Origin: Rhododendron vialii
Lineage: Eukaryota > Streptophyta > Magnoliopsida > Ericales > Ericaceae
DNA length: 64,000 bases
NCBI RefSeq assembly: GCF_030253575.1
Contig: NC_080567.1
Span: 37,787,501 to 37,851,500 of the forward strand
Direction: 5' to 3'
A model generated the notes under the pieces. That model did no database searches and was not told where the DNA came from. It worked only from the letters and a program-made list of their open reading frames with translations. Of this stretch, positions 1 through 11,283 are shown piece after piece. Both the position numbers and the translations under genes were made by a program. Numbering within the stretch: the stretch's first letter is position 1; each line of letters opens with the position of its first letter.

Positions 1-241
1 CAATTACCCATTTGAGTACTAAACTACGATTCTAGAGGATCAAGCCTATTGATCCACATTTTACTTGTGTTTCTTCAGATCAGGAAGCATTGAAGTGTCT
101 GTATTAATACTTCCAAAGGGGCATGCTATTTCATAAGCTAGCATCCAACGCACCACAACATATACACATACAACGCACACATATATCAAGCAAAAAAAAT
201 AAAAGCAAATCTTCAAACAAATTGAGAAATAATAAACTTAC

Positions 242-378
242 GGCATCCAGAGTGGAAAGAAATTGACAAAGCGACTCCAGAAGGGCTGTAGAACATATTT
301 AGCGACATACGAATGGTCCACTCCACTGTACTTGTATCTATGCAGTGCAGCAACACCATGAGACCCTATATACCCCAT
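242..378 (-). CDS. AAPT: Aminoalcohol phosphotransferase (AAPT), first coding exon only
   Basis: Minus-strand translation from the ATG at 378 gives MGYIGSHGVAALHRYK, then YSGVDHSYVAKYVLQPFW, ending in PLWMP. This matches the start of plant AAPT1/2 as I recall it. These ER membrane enzymes join CDP-choline or CDP-ethanolamine to diacylglycerol to make phosphatidylcholine and phosphatidylethanolamine. The exon holds 45 codons plus 2 nt and ends at 242 before a GTAAGT donor. A TTTCAG acceptor lies just upstream of the 5' leader (leader starts at 421), so there is a 5' UTR intron. The CDP-alcohol phosphotransferase motif and the membrane helices are in exons beyond the left edge; no second coding exon is seen in 1-241. 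The exon is too short to stand out as an ORF but the match is nearly residue for residue. Confidence 0.88.
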
Positions 379-421
379 TCTTCTCTATGATCGTACAAAA
401 CTCTGCACAAACACTGAGCCA

Positions 422-970
422 CTGAAATCCAAAACAAAAATACTCAGCAGCAGACACAAGGGGGTGCCGCCCGGCCCCTGCACGCTTCAAATATGCCCAC
501 TCATTATACTAGTTTTTCCAAGTTTAATAAGAAAATTCTAGGAAATTGGCCCCTGCAACTACTACCTTGGGTGGAAAAAAAAATTCTTGAAGTTCCTATG
601 TGTGGAAAAAATCCCTTTCAAGTCATCAATCATTTTAAATTGCGTGTATAAAATCAAATTGCGACTACACACTAACACACAATCTCGTCTATTCTTCAGA
701 CCTCGCAATATACACTTACGAAATGGTGTATATCTTTTGCTATCATTATGAAATACACACGTGGTTCGGCCTCTGCTAGACTCAAATCATACGTCCGCTA
801 CCGCAGATAATTCAAAAGCTGTTCTACTTACCGACATTGTATTAATACACATAGATTTGAGGATATGTAAGTGAGTCTGAAACTTACAGAAATGAGTAAT
901 GCGGGTGGATGAGGAGAAGGAGACGAAACCCTATAATTTGAGAGTGGAGAGAGAAAGAGACCGACGAATA
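422..970 (-). promoter_or_regulatory. AAPT 5' UTR intron and leader exon
   Basis: On the minus strand a donor TTTCT|GTAAGT lies near 891 and the matching acceptor TTTCAG lies at 424-422, which gives a leader intron of about 470 bp before the coding exon. Above the donor is a pyrimidine-rich leader (CTCCTTCTCCTCATCC on the minus strand, about 905-930). I see no clear TATA box, so the promoter is placed only roughly at 950-1130. Intron ends are seen in the sequence; the transcript model is inferred. Confidence 0.55.
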
Positions 971-1129
971 AACAGATCCGGCGGTGGTTTTAAGTGATCT
1001 TTGGCATTGGCGCCGGCGCTGATTTTGCTTCAGCGAATGAACGGATTGCGTTTCGGTATTTGAAATGAATTTCCAGTTTTGGCCCGTGATTTTTAAAGTT
1101 TACGGTTAGGCCCTTTTACGGCTTGTTTG

Positions 1130-2147
1130 TTTCATCGGACAGGAATAAGGTGGTTGAGAGGATATGTAATGTCATGTGCATCTTTGACTCTGAACCTGGT
1201 GGGTTTGTTTATCCTAACAATAAATAGTGGGATTTATATGTTATGGACCGAAATATCCCGTGCTTGTTTAGAGTGGGATATAAAATGGGATGAACAAATA
1301 TATGGATTATTGGCTTATAGATGGTGTTTTAACTTACGGAGCACATTTGTAATCCCACGGGGTTGGCAATGCATATTCCCCCATGTTGTAAGATAATAGT
1401 CCAACGGGATGTTAGATTGTGTCCACCAAACACGGAATGTAACATTCCAAGGGACATGTGAAGCCCTCACCTCCATTCTTCCATGTAACAAACAAGCTAT
1501 AAGTTATGTGTGTCATTTATATCAAGATCATCCGTATATGGACCATTATGTAATATTTCAAAGGACATGTGAAGCCCTCACCCCATTCTTCCTATTGCTA
1601 TTTACGCAAAAACCAGAAGGAGATTCGTCTATTTCGTAGTAAGGGTAAAAATGTTTAATTTATTTTTTACGCGAATATAACTATTTAAAAAAACTAGCAT
1701 TCAAAACTATTACGATTATTGAAACTAGGTCAGAGAGGACTCGCGACAAATGGGACTCGGCTGCCCTTGAAATCAATTACATTGAGTCACGTTGTAAAGC
1801 AGTGGTCCTAATTAATAAAACATGACGACGTGACGCAATATAATTGATTTAGAGGAAACAAATGTTTATACCGGCGGTATAAATGATTTATAATCTCTTC
1901 TATAAAATGCTACTAACAATAATGGAGAAAGAAAGTTACAGCTTTGCAAAGTGCATGTCATGATATCGCGAGAGTGCAATTTTGCAAGAACGTTATTCTC
2001 TCACTTATTGGTTGAACTTAAAACAGGGTGAACATTATTCTCTCTTTTATTAGTTGAAATAGTATAAATCTCACCTCTGCAATATACTTTTTAAAAAATA
2101 TGATATCACTTTGTGGTAAGAATCATACTATTTCAATTAATAAGAAT
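1130..2147. other. Spacer, no gene seen
   Basis: AT-rich sequence without a convincing coding region. A phrase of about 45 bp (ACATGTGAAGCCCTCACC and its flanks) occurs twice, near 1440-1485 and 1550-1595. The short open frames have no recognisable motif. Confidence 0.5.
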
Positions 2148-2431
2148 AGGGCTGTAAACGAACCAAGCAGTTCACAAGCTTCACTTGGCTCGGCTTATTT
2201 AGTAAACGAGTCGAGCTCGAGCTCGAGTTTTCGGCTCGTTTACTAAACGAGCCGAGTGGAGTTCAGCTCGTTTGACAAAAGCTCGGCTCATTAAGGGAGG
2301 CTCGACTCAATTAAAGAGGCTCGTTTGGTAAATGATTAAGCTCGATTCGTTAAGGGCTCGAGCTCATTTAGTAAACGAGCCGAGCTCGAACTCACCGAAG
2401 CTCGATTTGGCTTGGCTCGTTTTACACCCCT
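2148..2431. repeat. GCTCG-rich interspersed repeat, copy 1
   Basis: Starts AGGGCTGTAAACGA and ends TCGTTTTACACCCCT, so the ends are imperfect inverted repeats. The interior is built of degenerate words such as GGCTCG, GAGCTCGA and TTTAGTAAACGAG in both orientations. Related copies lie at about 17,273-17,595 and 37,593-37,935. It behaves like a non-autonomous DNA element with a self-complementary interior; the family is not named here. Confidence 0.6.
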
Positions 2432-4460
2432 AAATAGAAAGGGGGGTAACGTTCAACCCTCTTTTAACGAGGGTGAACAAAATTAAATTCTATTGCGCAG
2501 CTTTTGTTGTACTCTCTTTATCAAATTCGTGCGTCCATCGCTATATTCGTTGTCATTATGATAATGGTTATGCATTATATAACGACCCGCTGCAGCTGAC
2601 TTGCTAACCATTCGCCTAATCACGTAGCTCAAAAGATTAACATCAAGTTATACGGTAGCGGTATCTTAAGGGAATATTCCAAAATTTATGTACACATATA
2701 AACAAGAGCATATTTTTAGCCATTAAATTAAGTTTTCAATACGTTACAGCTGTTGGATTTTACAACATGACATTTTGGTAAATACATTATATTTGAGTGG
2801 CATTTTAGTGAGGGAGGGAGGAATCTTAAATAAAATTCTCTCAAAACCACATTCCTCTCTCTCTCCATGTAGGCAATAGAAATGGGTTGGGTGTGGTCTG
2901 ACGGAGTAGATGACGGCCATGACGTCACTGCAAAATCAAAATCATTGATACTGCTCTGTTTAAACCAGTAGTTTCCATCTCTAGCTTCCTTCCTTATCAT
3001 GTACTCGCTACATTTTTTATGTAGCCAATAAGGTATTTGATGGAATGCCCAACACATGTTCGGTAATCCGTAGCAATGAATTGATTTTTATAGTAAGTAG
3101 ACTACTTTTTATTCAATTGTATGTGTTTTGAAAAATTTTGGGAAGCTGGTAATGACTATTGGCCATCCATTTAAGAGCATCAACATGTAATGACTATTGG
3201 CCATCCATTCAAGAGCATCAACATTAGAGTAGGTATATGCATAAGTTTAGGTAAAGTAGAGAAGTAGAGCCCAAAAAAAATAGTGCAGCAGATTAGCTAA
3301 ATCCAAAGGTAAAATACATTTCCTGAAATGGTTAAGTAGAAATAGCTAAGTACTGTTCACTCTATATTGTTTATTTTATTATTTTTTTTCTACAATTGAC
3401 ACACTCTCTCTCCTCTCCTATTCCTCCTTGCTGCTGGATTTTTCTTCTTTCTGTACTGGGTTAGTATTTTTTTTCTTCTTTCTCTCCTCCTTGCTGCTAG
3501 TTTTTCTCGTGCCTACGGCATTACGCACTCTTGTTAGAATTGCTCGTGCCTAAAACACTTGGTAGCTAGTGGCTCAAACACTAAATTGATTTATTAGTGT
3601 GTAATATGTGATTCTCTTCTTAGTGGCACGAAAGAGAATTACTTGTGCTTACAGCACTCCCCAACTAAACTTTTAAGCTAACTACAAAGAACTATCAATT
3701 TCGTACAGGTTTTGGAATTGGAAGATCGGTGGCATTTGTGCAATTACTATAAAGAATGTGGGCACTTACATTATATTTGCAAAGTTCCTTGTCAACCCTT
3801 AGATCAAATGAACCTTAGCTGTTCTTTCAATTTGTGTTTGTGCGGTCCCCACACTATTGTGTTTTATTAGTTTTATAAATGTCATACAATATAATATTTT
3901 AATAAATAGAGAGGATGATACTGAGGATTGGTGTGGTGTGAAAGTCAAAAGGAGGTAGCAAAAATACATTTTTGCACTGTTCACTTGCCATTTGGACTAA
4001 CCCTTGGTGTACATGCTCTAAGTTGGAAAATGTGTAAGCGCATGCAATGTGTGAACAATAGTTCATGACTGAGTGTTTCATCTTCTTTTTTTTCTCAGGT
4101 ATAAGGCTGCATAAATCAAAAATATCAAATTAGAAGGATGATAATTTTCGTCCCCTACTCTTATTGCTCTCTTATTTTTATAAATTAAACCAAAAGGCCA
4201 AAATCAGTACCAAAAAGAGTTTCCATTATTATTTTTCATCTCCTACTGATTTAGTTGATGTAGAGCATTGGTTGGTATGTTTAAATTTTAAAATGTTGGT
4301 TCTTATAATCTTACTCTTGGACAAGGGTTGATATATTGGTTTCAATATCTAGTATTTATTTGCAGTGTGCTTATCGTGGAGTTGTGCCTTCGAACATGCA
4401 CTAGCAACGTGCCTTTAGATATGTTGCGTTGTACCTTCAGGCACGGGCATGCACTGTGTC
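2432..4460. other. Spacer with small duplications, no gene seen
   Basis: Mostly AT-rich. A unit of about 41 bp containing ATGACTATTGGCCATCCA is tandemly duplicated at 3150-3230. A minus-strand open frame of 109 codons at 2728-3057 has no recognisable domain. A possible Helitron-type 3' end lies at 3497-3520 on the minus strand. Confidence 0.5.
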
Positions 4461-4463
4461 TTA

Positions 4464-5522
4464 GGCCATCCACAGTGGTATAACCAAAAGACAATTGTTG
4501 TTAAAGTTAACAATATTTGTGCAAAAATAGCTCACAATGGTATAATCAAACTTAGCAACATCCTTAGAAATAATCAAATTTTGGGCTTTGGATAACCAAA
4601 ATTAGCAACCTTTTTCAATAATCAAAATTTGTGAACCCCACACTACATAAGTTAATTAGTTCCAAAATTTATATACACATGTATTTCAACTACTATTTTA
4701 TTCTTCTCTTCTTCATTTGCTCTATATCTTCTTCACTTCAACCACAAACTGTTTCTTTCTTTTCCTTCAAAAGTGAAGCTTATATTTCTCGATCATCTAT
4801 AATTTAACTCATCGTTGCTGGATTAAGGTATTTTACTCTTCTTTTACGTTTCTATTTTAGGCTGCATTCTTATGAATTTAACTTAAACTTAACTTAAATT
4901 TGCATTCTTACGTTTTTTCACATTTTTTAGTTTTGCGTCAAACTTTTATAGGTTATTGATTCGTCTCAACGAGAGGAATCGGGAAAAGTTTTTTTTTTTT
5001 TTTTTTTTACTTTTACCCAAGTATTTTGATAAATAATCACTTTTTAGCAAAAAAAAATTGATTTTTTCGAATAAAAAGTGGTTATTCATTTTTTTGTTCC
5101 TCCCCCTATGGTTAAGTAAACAAAGAACCTTGCAAAAAAAAAAAGGAAGAACCTTGCATTCTTTTTCAAATTTAAAAACACATCTGATTTTTTTTTTTTT
5201 GAAAGATTAAGAGAGTGGTGGATTTGTGATATAGGCTATAGGAATAGGAAGAAAAAAAAATCGGTGTTGTTTTGATAGATAACACTAGGAAGAACACCAT
5301 ATATTCGATATATTTTTGCCCCAAAAAAACGTAATGGAGGAAAGTGAATGGCGAGAGAGAGATTGTGTGAGATTGTAGTGGACCCCTTATTTTGGTTATG
5401 GACTAGAAGTGACCATTGTGAACCTCAACATTGTTAAGCTTAGCAATCTCTTAAGTGAATAATCAAAAGCTGATGTGTCAACTTTTGGTTATCCATTTTT
5501 GATTATCCCACTGTGGATGGCC
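4464..5522. mobile_element. Non-autonomous PIF/Harbinger-like element (1059 bp)
   Basis: The left end reads GGCCATCCACAGTGG and the right end is its reverse complement, CACTGTGGATGGCC, with one gap. The element is flanked on both sides by TTA (4461-4463 and 5523-5525), the target duplication typical of PIF/Harbinger. Subterminal sequence repeats motifs such as TTAGCAA and TGGTTAT. No transposase frame is visible, so it is a long MITE-like derivative. Confidence 0.82.
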
Positions 5523-5787
5523 TTATATATTACTTTTACTTTCTAAATTTCCCAAATGTGGGATTGTCTCCTGCCCTTATGGGCTCTCACACATTATGTG
5601 GTTGTGTGAATATCCAAGATCATTGTCCTTGTATGGAACCTGAAATCATGGAGTAACCCGTATCTTTCAGGTTTTAGTCCTTTTTTTGTGAACGGACTTT
5701 CAGGTTTTGGTCTGCGGAGGGAATGAAAACCACAGTCACCTAAACGGCAAAACTTTGCCTACCTTTTTGGCACCAAAAATGCCAAAG

Positions 5788-6140
5788 ACACATACATTTG
5801 TACACATATCTTGCACATACACTTTTATGGGATCCACCTCGGGTCCCACCAATATGATCCGAACCGCTCATTATTTTTAAAATAATGTTTTAAGAGTTTC
5901 TGTAAAAAATCAACTCGATAGGATATCGGTAAGGGTTTTTTCAGAAATCGCAGTGCGAATCAGACTGTTTCACCCTATGATTTCTGAAAAAGCCCTTACC
6001 GATATCCTATCGAGTTGATTTTTTACGGAAACTCTTAAAAAATTATTTTTAAAATAATGAGCGGTTCGGATTATATTGGTGGGACCCTAGGTGGGCCCCA
6101 TAAAAATGTATGTGCAAGATATGTGTAAAAGTGTATGTGC
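5788..6140. repeat. Large foldback element with arms of about 163 bp
   Basis: The left arm (5788-5950) and right arm (5976-6140) are inverted copies with only scattered mismatches, separated by about 25 bp. Shared segments include CTCGATAGGATATCGGTAAG and CCGAACCGCTCATTATTTT. A transcript across it would form a very long hairpin. It ends about 500 bp upstream of the F5H TATA box. No clear target duplication was identified. Confidence 0.8.
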
Positions 6141-6638
6141 AAGTAGCATGACTGTTTTGGCACGAAGACTGCCTCATCTATGAGTAAATGAATGTTATTC
6201 ATTAGTGAAATTATACAGAGACCGCCTCATCTATATATTTTGGACACGAGCATTCCCTAACTTTCAAAAAAGCCCAAACGCACCGATTACCGAGAGCTTC
6301 TTTTTTATTTATGATTTTTCATACCATACCATACCATAGGGTCCATACCTATTATGGGCCAAGCTTTGAATGCACATTGAATTACATATGAACTGCATGC
6401 TTATATTGGCCAATGAATATAGGATTCCTTCAACATTTACAATAAAAGCATTTATGGATTCATCAAAATTCGTAAGAAAATTACTAAAATATTTATGGTG
6501 TCATGATGATACAATAATTAAGAAATTACTTAAATAGGAACGTTCAATTGGTCAAACCCAAGTTAATAGTCTGAGAGATTTTGTCAATTTTTGAGACCCC
6601 CATAAAATCGAGAAAATTTTAAAAAATCCATCACTCTC

Positions 6639-6647
6639 TATATATAA
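6639..6647 (+). promoter_or_regulatory. TATA box of the F5H gene
   Basis: TATATATAA lies about 100 bp upstream of the ATG at 6745, after a run of AT-rich DNA and before a CT-rich leader. Spacing fits a plant TATA box with a leader of about 70 nt. Confidence 0.6.
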
Positions 6648-6744
6648 TACACAGACCATCAACCTCCAATATTCAGAAAAGCCCCTCTCTTTCTAAACTC
6701 TCACCACTTTTTCTTTCTTCTTTTTCCTCAAAATTTCCATAGCC

Positions 6745-9700
6745 ATGGACTCTTCACTTCACCAACTCCTAACCACCATCTTCCTCTCCGCCCTCCCTCT
6801 CCTCCTCTTCATTCTTTTCGTCTCCCGGTCGCGTCGAAAGCTCCTGTACCCGCCGGGCCCGCCGGGCTTTCCCGTGATCGGAAACATGTTGATGATGAAC
6901 GAGTTGACTCACCGTGGCCTAGCCCGGCTCGCAAACAAGTACGGCGGGCTCTTCCACATGAAAATGGGTGGGCTACATATGGTGGCCGTCTCGACGCCGG
7001 ATATGGCCCGTGAAGTGCTCCAGGCCCAGGACGGGGTTTTCTCAAACCGGCCGGCGACGGACGCCATCAGTTACTTGACCTACGATCGAGCTGATATGGC
7101 GTTTGCCCATTATGGACCGTTTTGGCGTCAAATGCGAAAGATTTGTGTTATGAAGGTTTTGTTCGAATTAATATAGTAATTTTATTTTATGTTTAAAAAG
7201 GGTCTTGGCCTTGCTAGCCTACTCTCTTTTTTTTCTTTTTTTTTTTTTGTCGGAAACACCGCATAAAAAACGGTGGATAATATGCAAATAATGTCAAATA
7301 AATTACTATAGAATTTCAATATATACACAATTCACAGTTATCAACACACTAGATATCAAAACTTTTTTTTTTTTTTCCGGGTATCGATGCACGTTCTACA
7401 AATATCCACCATCAGTGGTTATCATTTTCCTTATTGGTTTATGCAATTTTTATCGAAATGAATGCTGGCATCCTAGTTATTACTAATTGAATTCGGTGGA
7501 GCCGCTAGGCGGTAGACAATATTCATATAATGCCAAATAAAATTAGAATTTCAATACACAGTTCACAGATATCAATACACTTATAAAATATTTTATGAGA
7601 TATCGATGCACTGTTTACAAATTATCCACCACCTTTCATTTTCCTTAATGTTTTCGGCAATTTTTATCGCAAATGAACACTGAGATCCTAGTTATTACTA
7701 ATTGAATTCGATGGATCTATGGGATAGTATGGACCATATCTTAAAGTTATGGGGAATATCTTACAAAATAATATGATTAGTTTTTTTTTGATCCGCATAT
7801 GGTTAGTTATTACAAAATAATATAATAGTGGCCGGCTTCAACGTGTATCAGAGATCAGAGATCGTGTTTTTTAAAATGACCACTTTTGTAATGCTAGCTA
7901 CAAAGAAAATTTACTCCAAAAGTGTCCCGAAAACAGCAATCAATGGTTGAGATTCACTTTGATGATTGCGTCCCACACATCGAAGTGAATCGCAATCACT
8001 AGTTGCTCTTTTCGGGACACTTTCGGGATAAGTTTTTTTTGTCCGTAGTTAGCATTTTTCTCTTCTATATCATTCATTGATTTTATTTCCTTGTGTGAAA
8101 TGATCTTCATGATTCATTCACTTCAATAGATTTATTGTTTGACCAAGATACACTTTAATCGATTATCCATTGCTTTAAATCTTAATTTCGCAATTTTCCA
8201 AAATATAAAACAGGTATTCAGCCGAAAACGAGCCGAGTCATGGGCTTCGGTGCGCGAAGAAGTCGACTCACTGATCCAAAACATGGCCACCAAAGCTGGA
8301 TCGCCGGTTAACATCGGCGAGTCGGTCTTTGCCTTGACGAGAAACATAACATACAGAGCCGCGTTTGGATCCATATCGCACCAAGGCCAAGACGAGTTTG
8401 TCAAAATCCTTCAAGAGTTTTCGAAGCTCTTCGGAGCTTTCAACATCGCCGATTTCTTCCCGTCTCTCGGTTGGATTTACGGGAGGGAATTCAGCAAGCG
8501 GCTCGAAAAGGCTCGCCTGTCGCTGGATGAGTTTATCGATCGGGTTATCGATGATCATATGGAGAAGAAGATGAGAGACCGGGAGGGGTGCGATGAGGGG
8601 GAAGCAGTGGATACGGATATGGTGGACGAGTTGATGGCGTTTTATGGTGATGATGGAAGCAAAGGGAATGGGGATGAGTTGAAGATCACTAGAGATAACA
8701 TCAAAGCTCTCATTATGGTAAGAAACTGAATATCGTTTGTTTGATCACATGACACGTTAACACCAATAACGCTTTATCGGTGCTCATCATTCATTACATT
8801 TGAATATCGTTTGACACGACATGTTAGCAACCAATAAAATGTACCGGATGATGCTTGTTATCATTGCTTGTGTCTAGTAAAACGTAGGAGATGTCTTCCC
8901 TGCAGTTGGGAAGCAAAGTGCACGCCCTAACATGATTTTTTCATGGACAAAGTTCTCGTCGAGCTCTATCATGCGAACGATTTAGATCATTAAACAAAAT
9001 CCAAAAAGAGCACAGAAAATGGGGAAAGCCATCTCCAAAACGTATGCCACGCAATCGCATTATGGAGGACACATATGATCGTGTTAGGACAACCTATTGT
9101 GGTACTCAATTTCAGCAAAATTAACATTTCGCTATGAGATTTTTGATGGTTTTGCACGCGATTCTTACAGGACGTGATGTTTGGCGGCACCGAAACCGTA
9201 GCGTCGGCTATCGAGTGGGCAATGGCGGAGCTACTAAAGAGCCAAGACGACTTAAAAAGGGTCCAAGAAGAACTCACCGCGGTCATTGGGTTAGACCGAA
9301 AAGTCAACGATTCCGACCTCGAAAACCTCCCCTTCTTCAAATGCGTCGTCAAAGAAATCCTCCGCCTCCACCCTCCCATCCCCCTCCTCCTCCACGAGGC
9401 CGCCGCGGACACCAGCATAGCCGGTTTCCAAATCCCAGCTAAGTCACGTGTCATGATCAACGCATGGGCCATAGGCCGCGACGCAGGCGCATGGGAAGAC
9501 CCGGACTCGTTCAAGCCATCCAGGTTCTTGAAGGATGGGGCACCGGATTTTAAAGGGAGTCATTTCGAGCTTATACCATTCGGGTCGGGTCGGAGGTCGT
9601 GCCCGGGTATGCAACTCGGACTCTATGCAATGGAGCTAGCTGTGGCTCATATGTGTCATTGCTTTACGTGGGAGTTACCTGATGGAATGAAGCCGAGTGA

Positions 9701-9794
9701 GCTTGACATGAGCGACATGTTCGGACTCACGGCACCGAAGGCAACTCGACTCGTTGCCGTGCCGAGTCCTCGCTTGTTGGGCTCACTCGATTAA
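6745..9794 (+). CDS. F5H: Ferulate/coniferaldehyde 5-hydroxylase, cytochrome P450 CYP84A
   Basis: Three exons, 6745-7155, 8214-8717 and 9171-9794, all joined in phase 0 at GT-AG sites, encode 512 residues, close to Arabidopsis F5H (520). The protein has an N-terminal membrane anchor, a proline-rich hinge (PPGPPGFPVIGN), the I-helix oxygen motif GGTET (310-314), ExxR in helix K (367-370), FKPSRF (419-424) and the haem loop PFGSGRRSCPG with Cys449. Segments such as SYLTYDRADMAFAHYGPFWR and the SELDMSDMFGLTAPKATRL tail are CYP84A signatures. The family hydroxylates coniferaldehyde or coniferyl alcohol and ferulate derivatives at C5 on the ER surface, committing flux to syringyl lignin and sinapate. 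Introns 1 (1058 bp) and 2 (453 bp) show no coding content. No defect is seen. Confidence 0.95.
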
Positions 9795-11283
9795 TTGAAA
9801 AAACGAGCAAGGAAGATACCAACGGTTCACAAACAATGTGTGTGGCCTAGACTTACGTGAGAGGGTTTCAAGATTGAACACTATTTAGTATGTAGATGGA
9901 AAAAATCAATTGGATTGATCATTTACGTCTTTGCTTCAGTTCAAGTAAATGATTATGGAGATTGGTGCTTAATTTTACTTAACTGCTTATGTTGTGTCTG
10001 AATCAAAGCGCAAAACAGGTAAAGATTCAGCGATAAAGTCATAACTAAATAATCTAACTAATAAGCAAGGTTACCAGATGGGCCTCAAAACCGTTGTGCG
10101 TCATTCTTTCTTTCTCATCCGGCGATGTTCTTTTGTCAAAATTCATAACCGAAACCTTAAAGTCGTGTGGCCGCACATAAACCGAAGGCTCCTTGCCACA
10201 GGAATTTCGGGATATGCCAACTGTGTCATTCATTTGAGCCATCATCATGAGATTCAAGATTATGTTGTGGGTTAGGATAGGCAATGGGACAGTGATAGAT
10301 TCAAGTAATTGCGGACTAGTTCTTACCTTAGCAATGTAATATAGCTGATCTCACAAAAATATGGCATCAAAGTTGGTCTGAGATTGTGGACCTTATTTCT
10401 TCCAACTCTTCACAAAACCATCCAATAGAAGATATAAAACCTCACTTTTTCGTGAGGAGACTGGATTATGGGGACTCGAATTCACCCCACAACAGGCAAA
10501 AAAATCAACAAGTGACTACATCTAAAGGTATAGAATACATGAGCATTATTCAAACTTACGCATACATACACAAAACATACTCTAGTACATTGTGACTTTC
10601 ATTGACGACTTCTCAAGGAAGCTTTGGGTCTACTTCGTGAAAGGTGAAATCCAAAGTGTCTTAGTGTATTCTTCATCTTGCCTTCGCCAAATTAATGGAA
10701 TGGAAAGCGGAAGTAAACTCCGCCCTATCAGCTCAAATATTATCAGCTCAAATATTAAGTTACAAGGCCAGAAAAATTAGAAAAGAAAAACAGTAGATCG
10801 AGTTGCCTATAATTCGGTTAACAATAAACCAAAGTGTAACATACACATATACGTGTATAAAAACAATAGCCACCACAATCAAGATTCATACAGGAAAGAT
10901 AACATGATAAGAGAAGCAAAACATCTCATACAATTGCAAAAACTTTCATGGAAATACAGTTTCAGGAACACAAATCTTACTTGCAGATGTGAGAAAACAA
11001 TAGAATCGTTAGATCCTTGACATATATTGCTAAGGAAACTGAATCACACATCTTTCACATTGGCACCTTCAATCTAAAAGTTTTGAAGGTACCTACAGTA
11101 CAAAAAAAAAAGGGGAAAAAAAGAGTTGTGCCAAGTAAATGGTGTTTATCAAATGGAGTGAAGAGAACAGGGCCACTGAATTAGAATTTGCTTCTTCTGA
11201 AAGCAAAAAAATGAATATTTGATGATGCCACCAGTATTTCCTAGGTTTTGAGCAGATTGCCCGTGACTGTCAAAGCTCATACC
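9795..11283 (+). mobile_element. Spacer containing a degenerate Copia relic (about 10.2-10.75 kb)
   Basis: At 10,592-10,650 a plus-strand frame reads FIDDFSRKLWVYFVKGE, which resembles the Copia integrase core (DDxSR..WVY). Upstream, about 10,265-10,320, a broken frame reads RIGNGTVIDSSNCGLVL, possibly the retroviral-type protease segment. Stops and frameshifts separate them and no LTRs are seen. The rest of the stretch shows nothing beyond the F5H 3' flank and the 3' flank of the DUF1640 gene. Confidence 0.5.

Noticed and set aside
2728-3057. Minus-strand ORF of 109 codons
   Set aside because: No recognisable domain, no promoter or splice context, in repeat-bearing AT-rich spacer.
8990-9514. 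Minus-strand ORF of 174 codons over F5H exon 3
   Set aside because: Antisense shadow of a GC-rich P450 exon; the plus-strand frame has all the P450 motifs.
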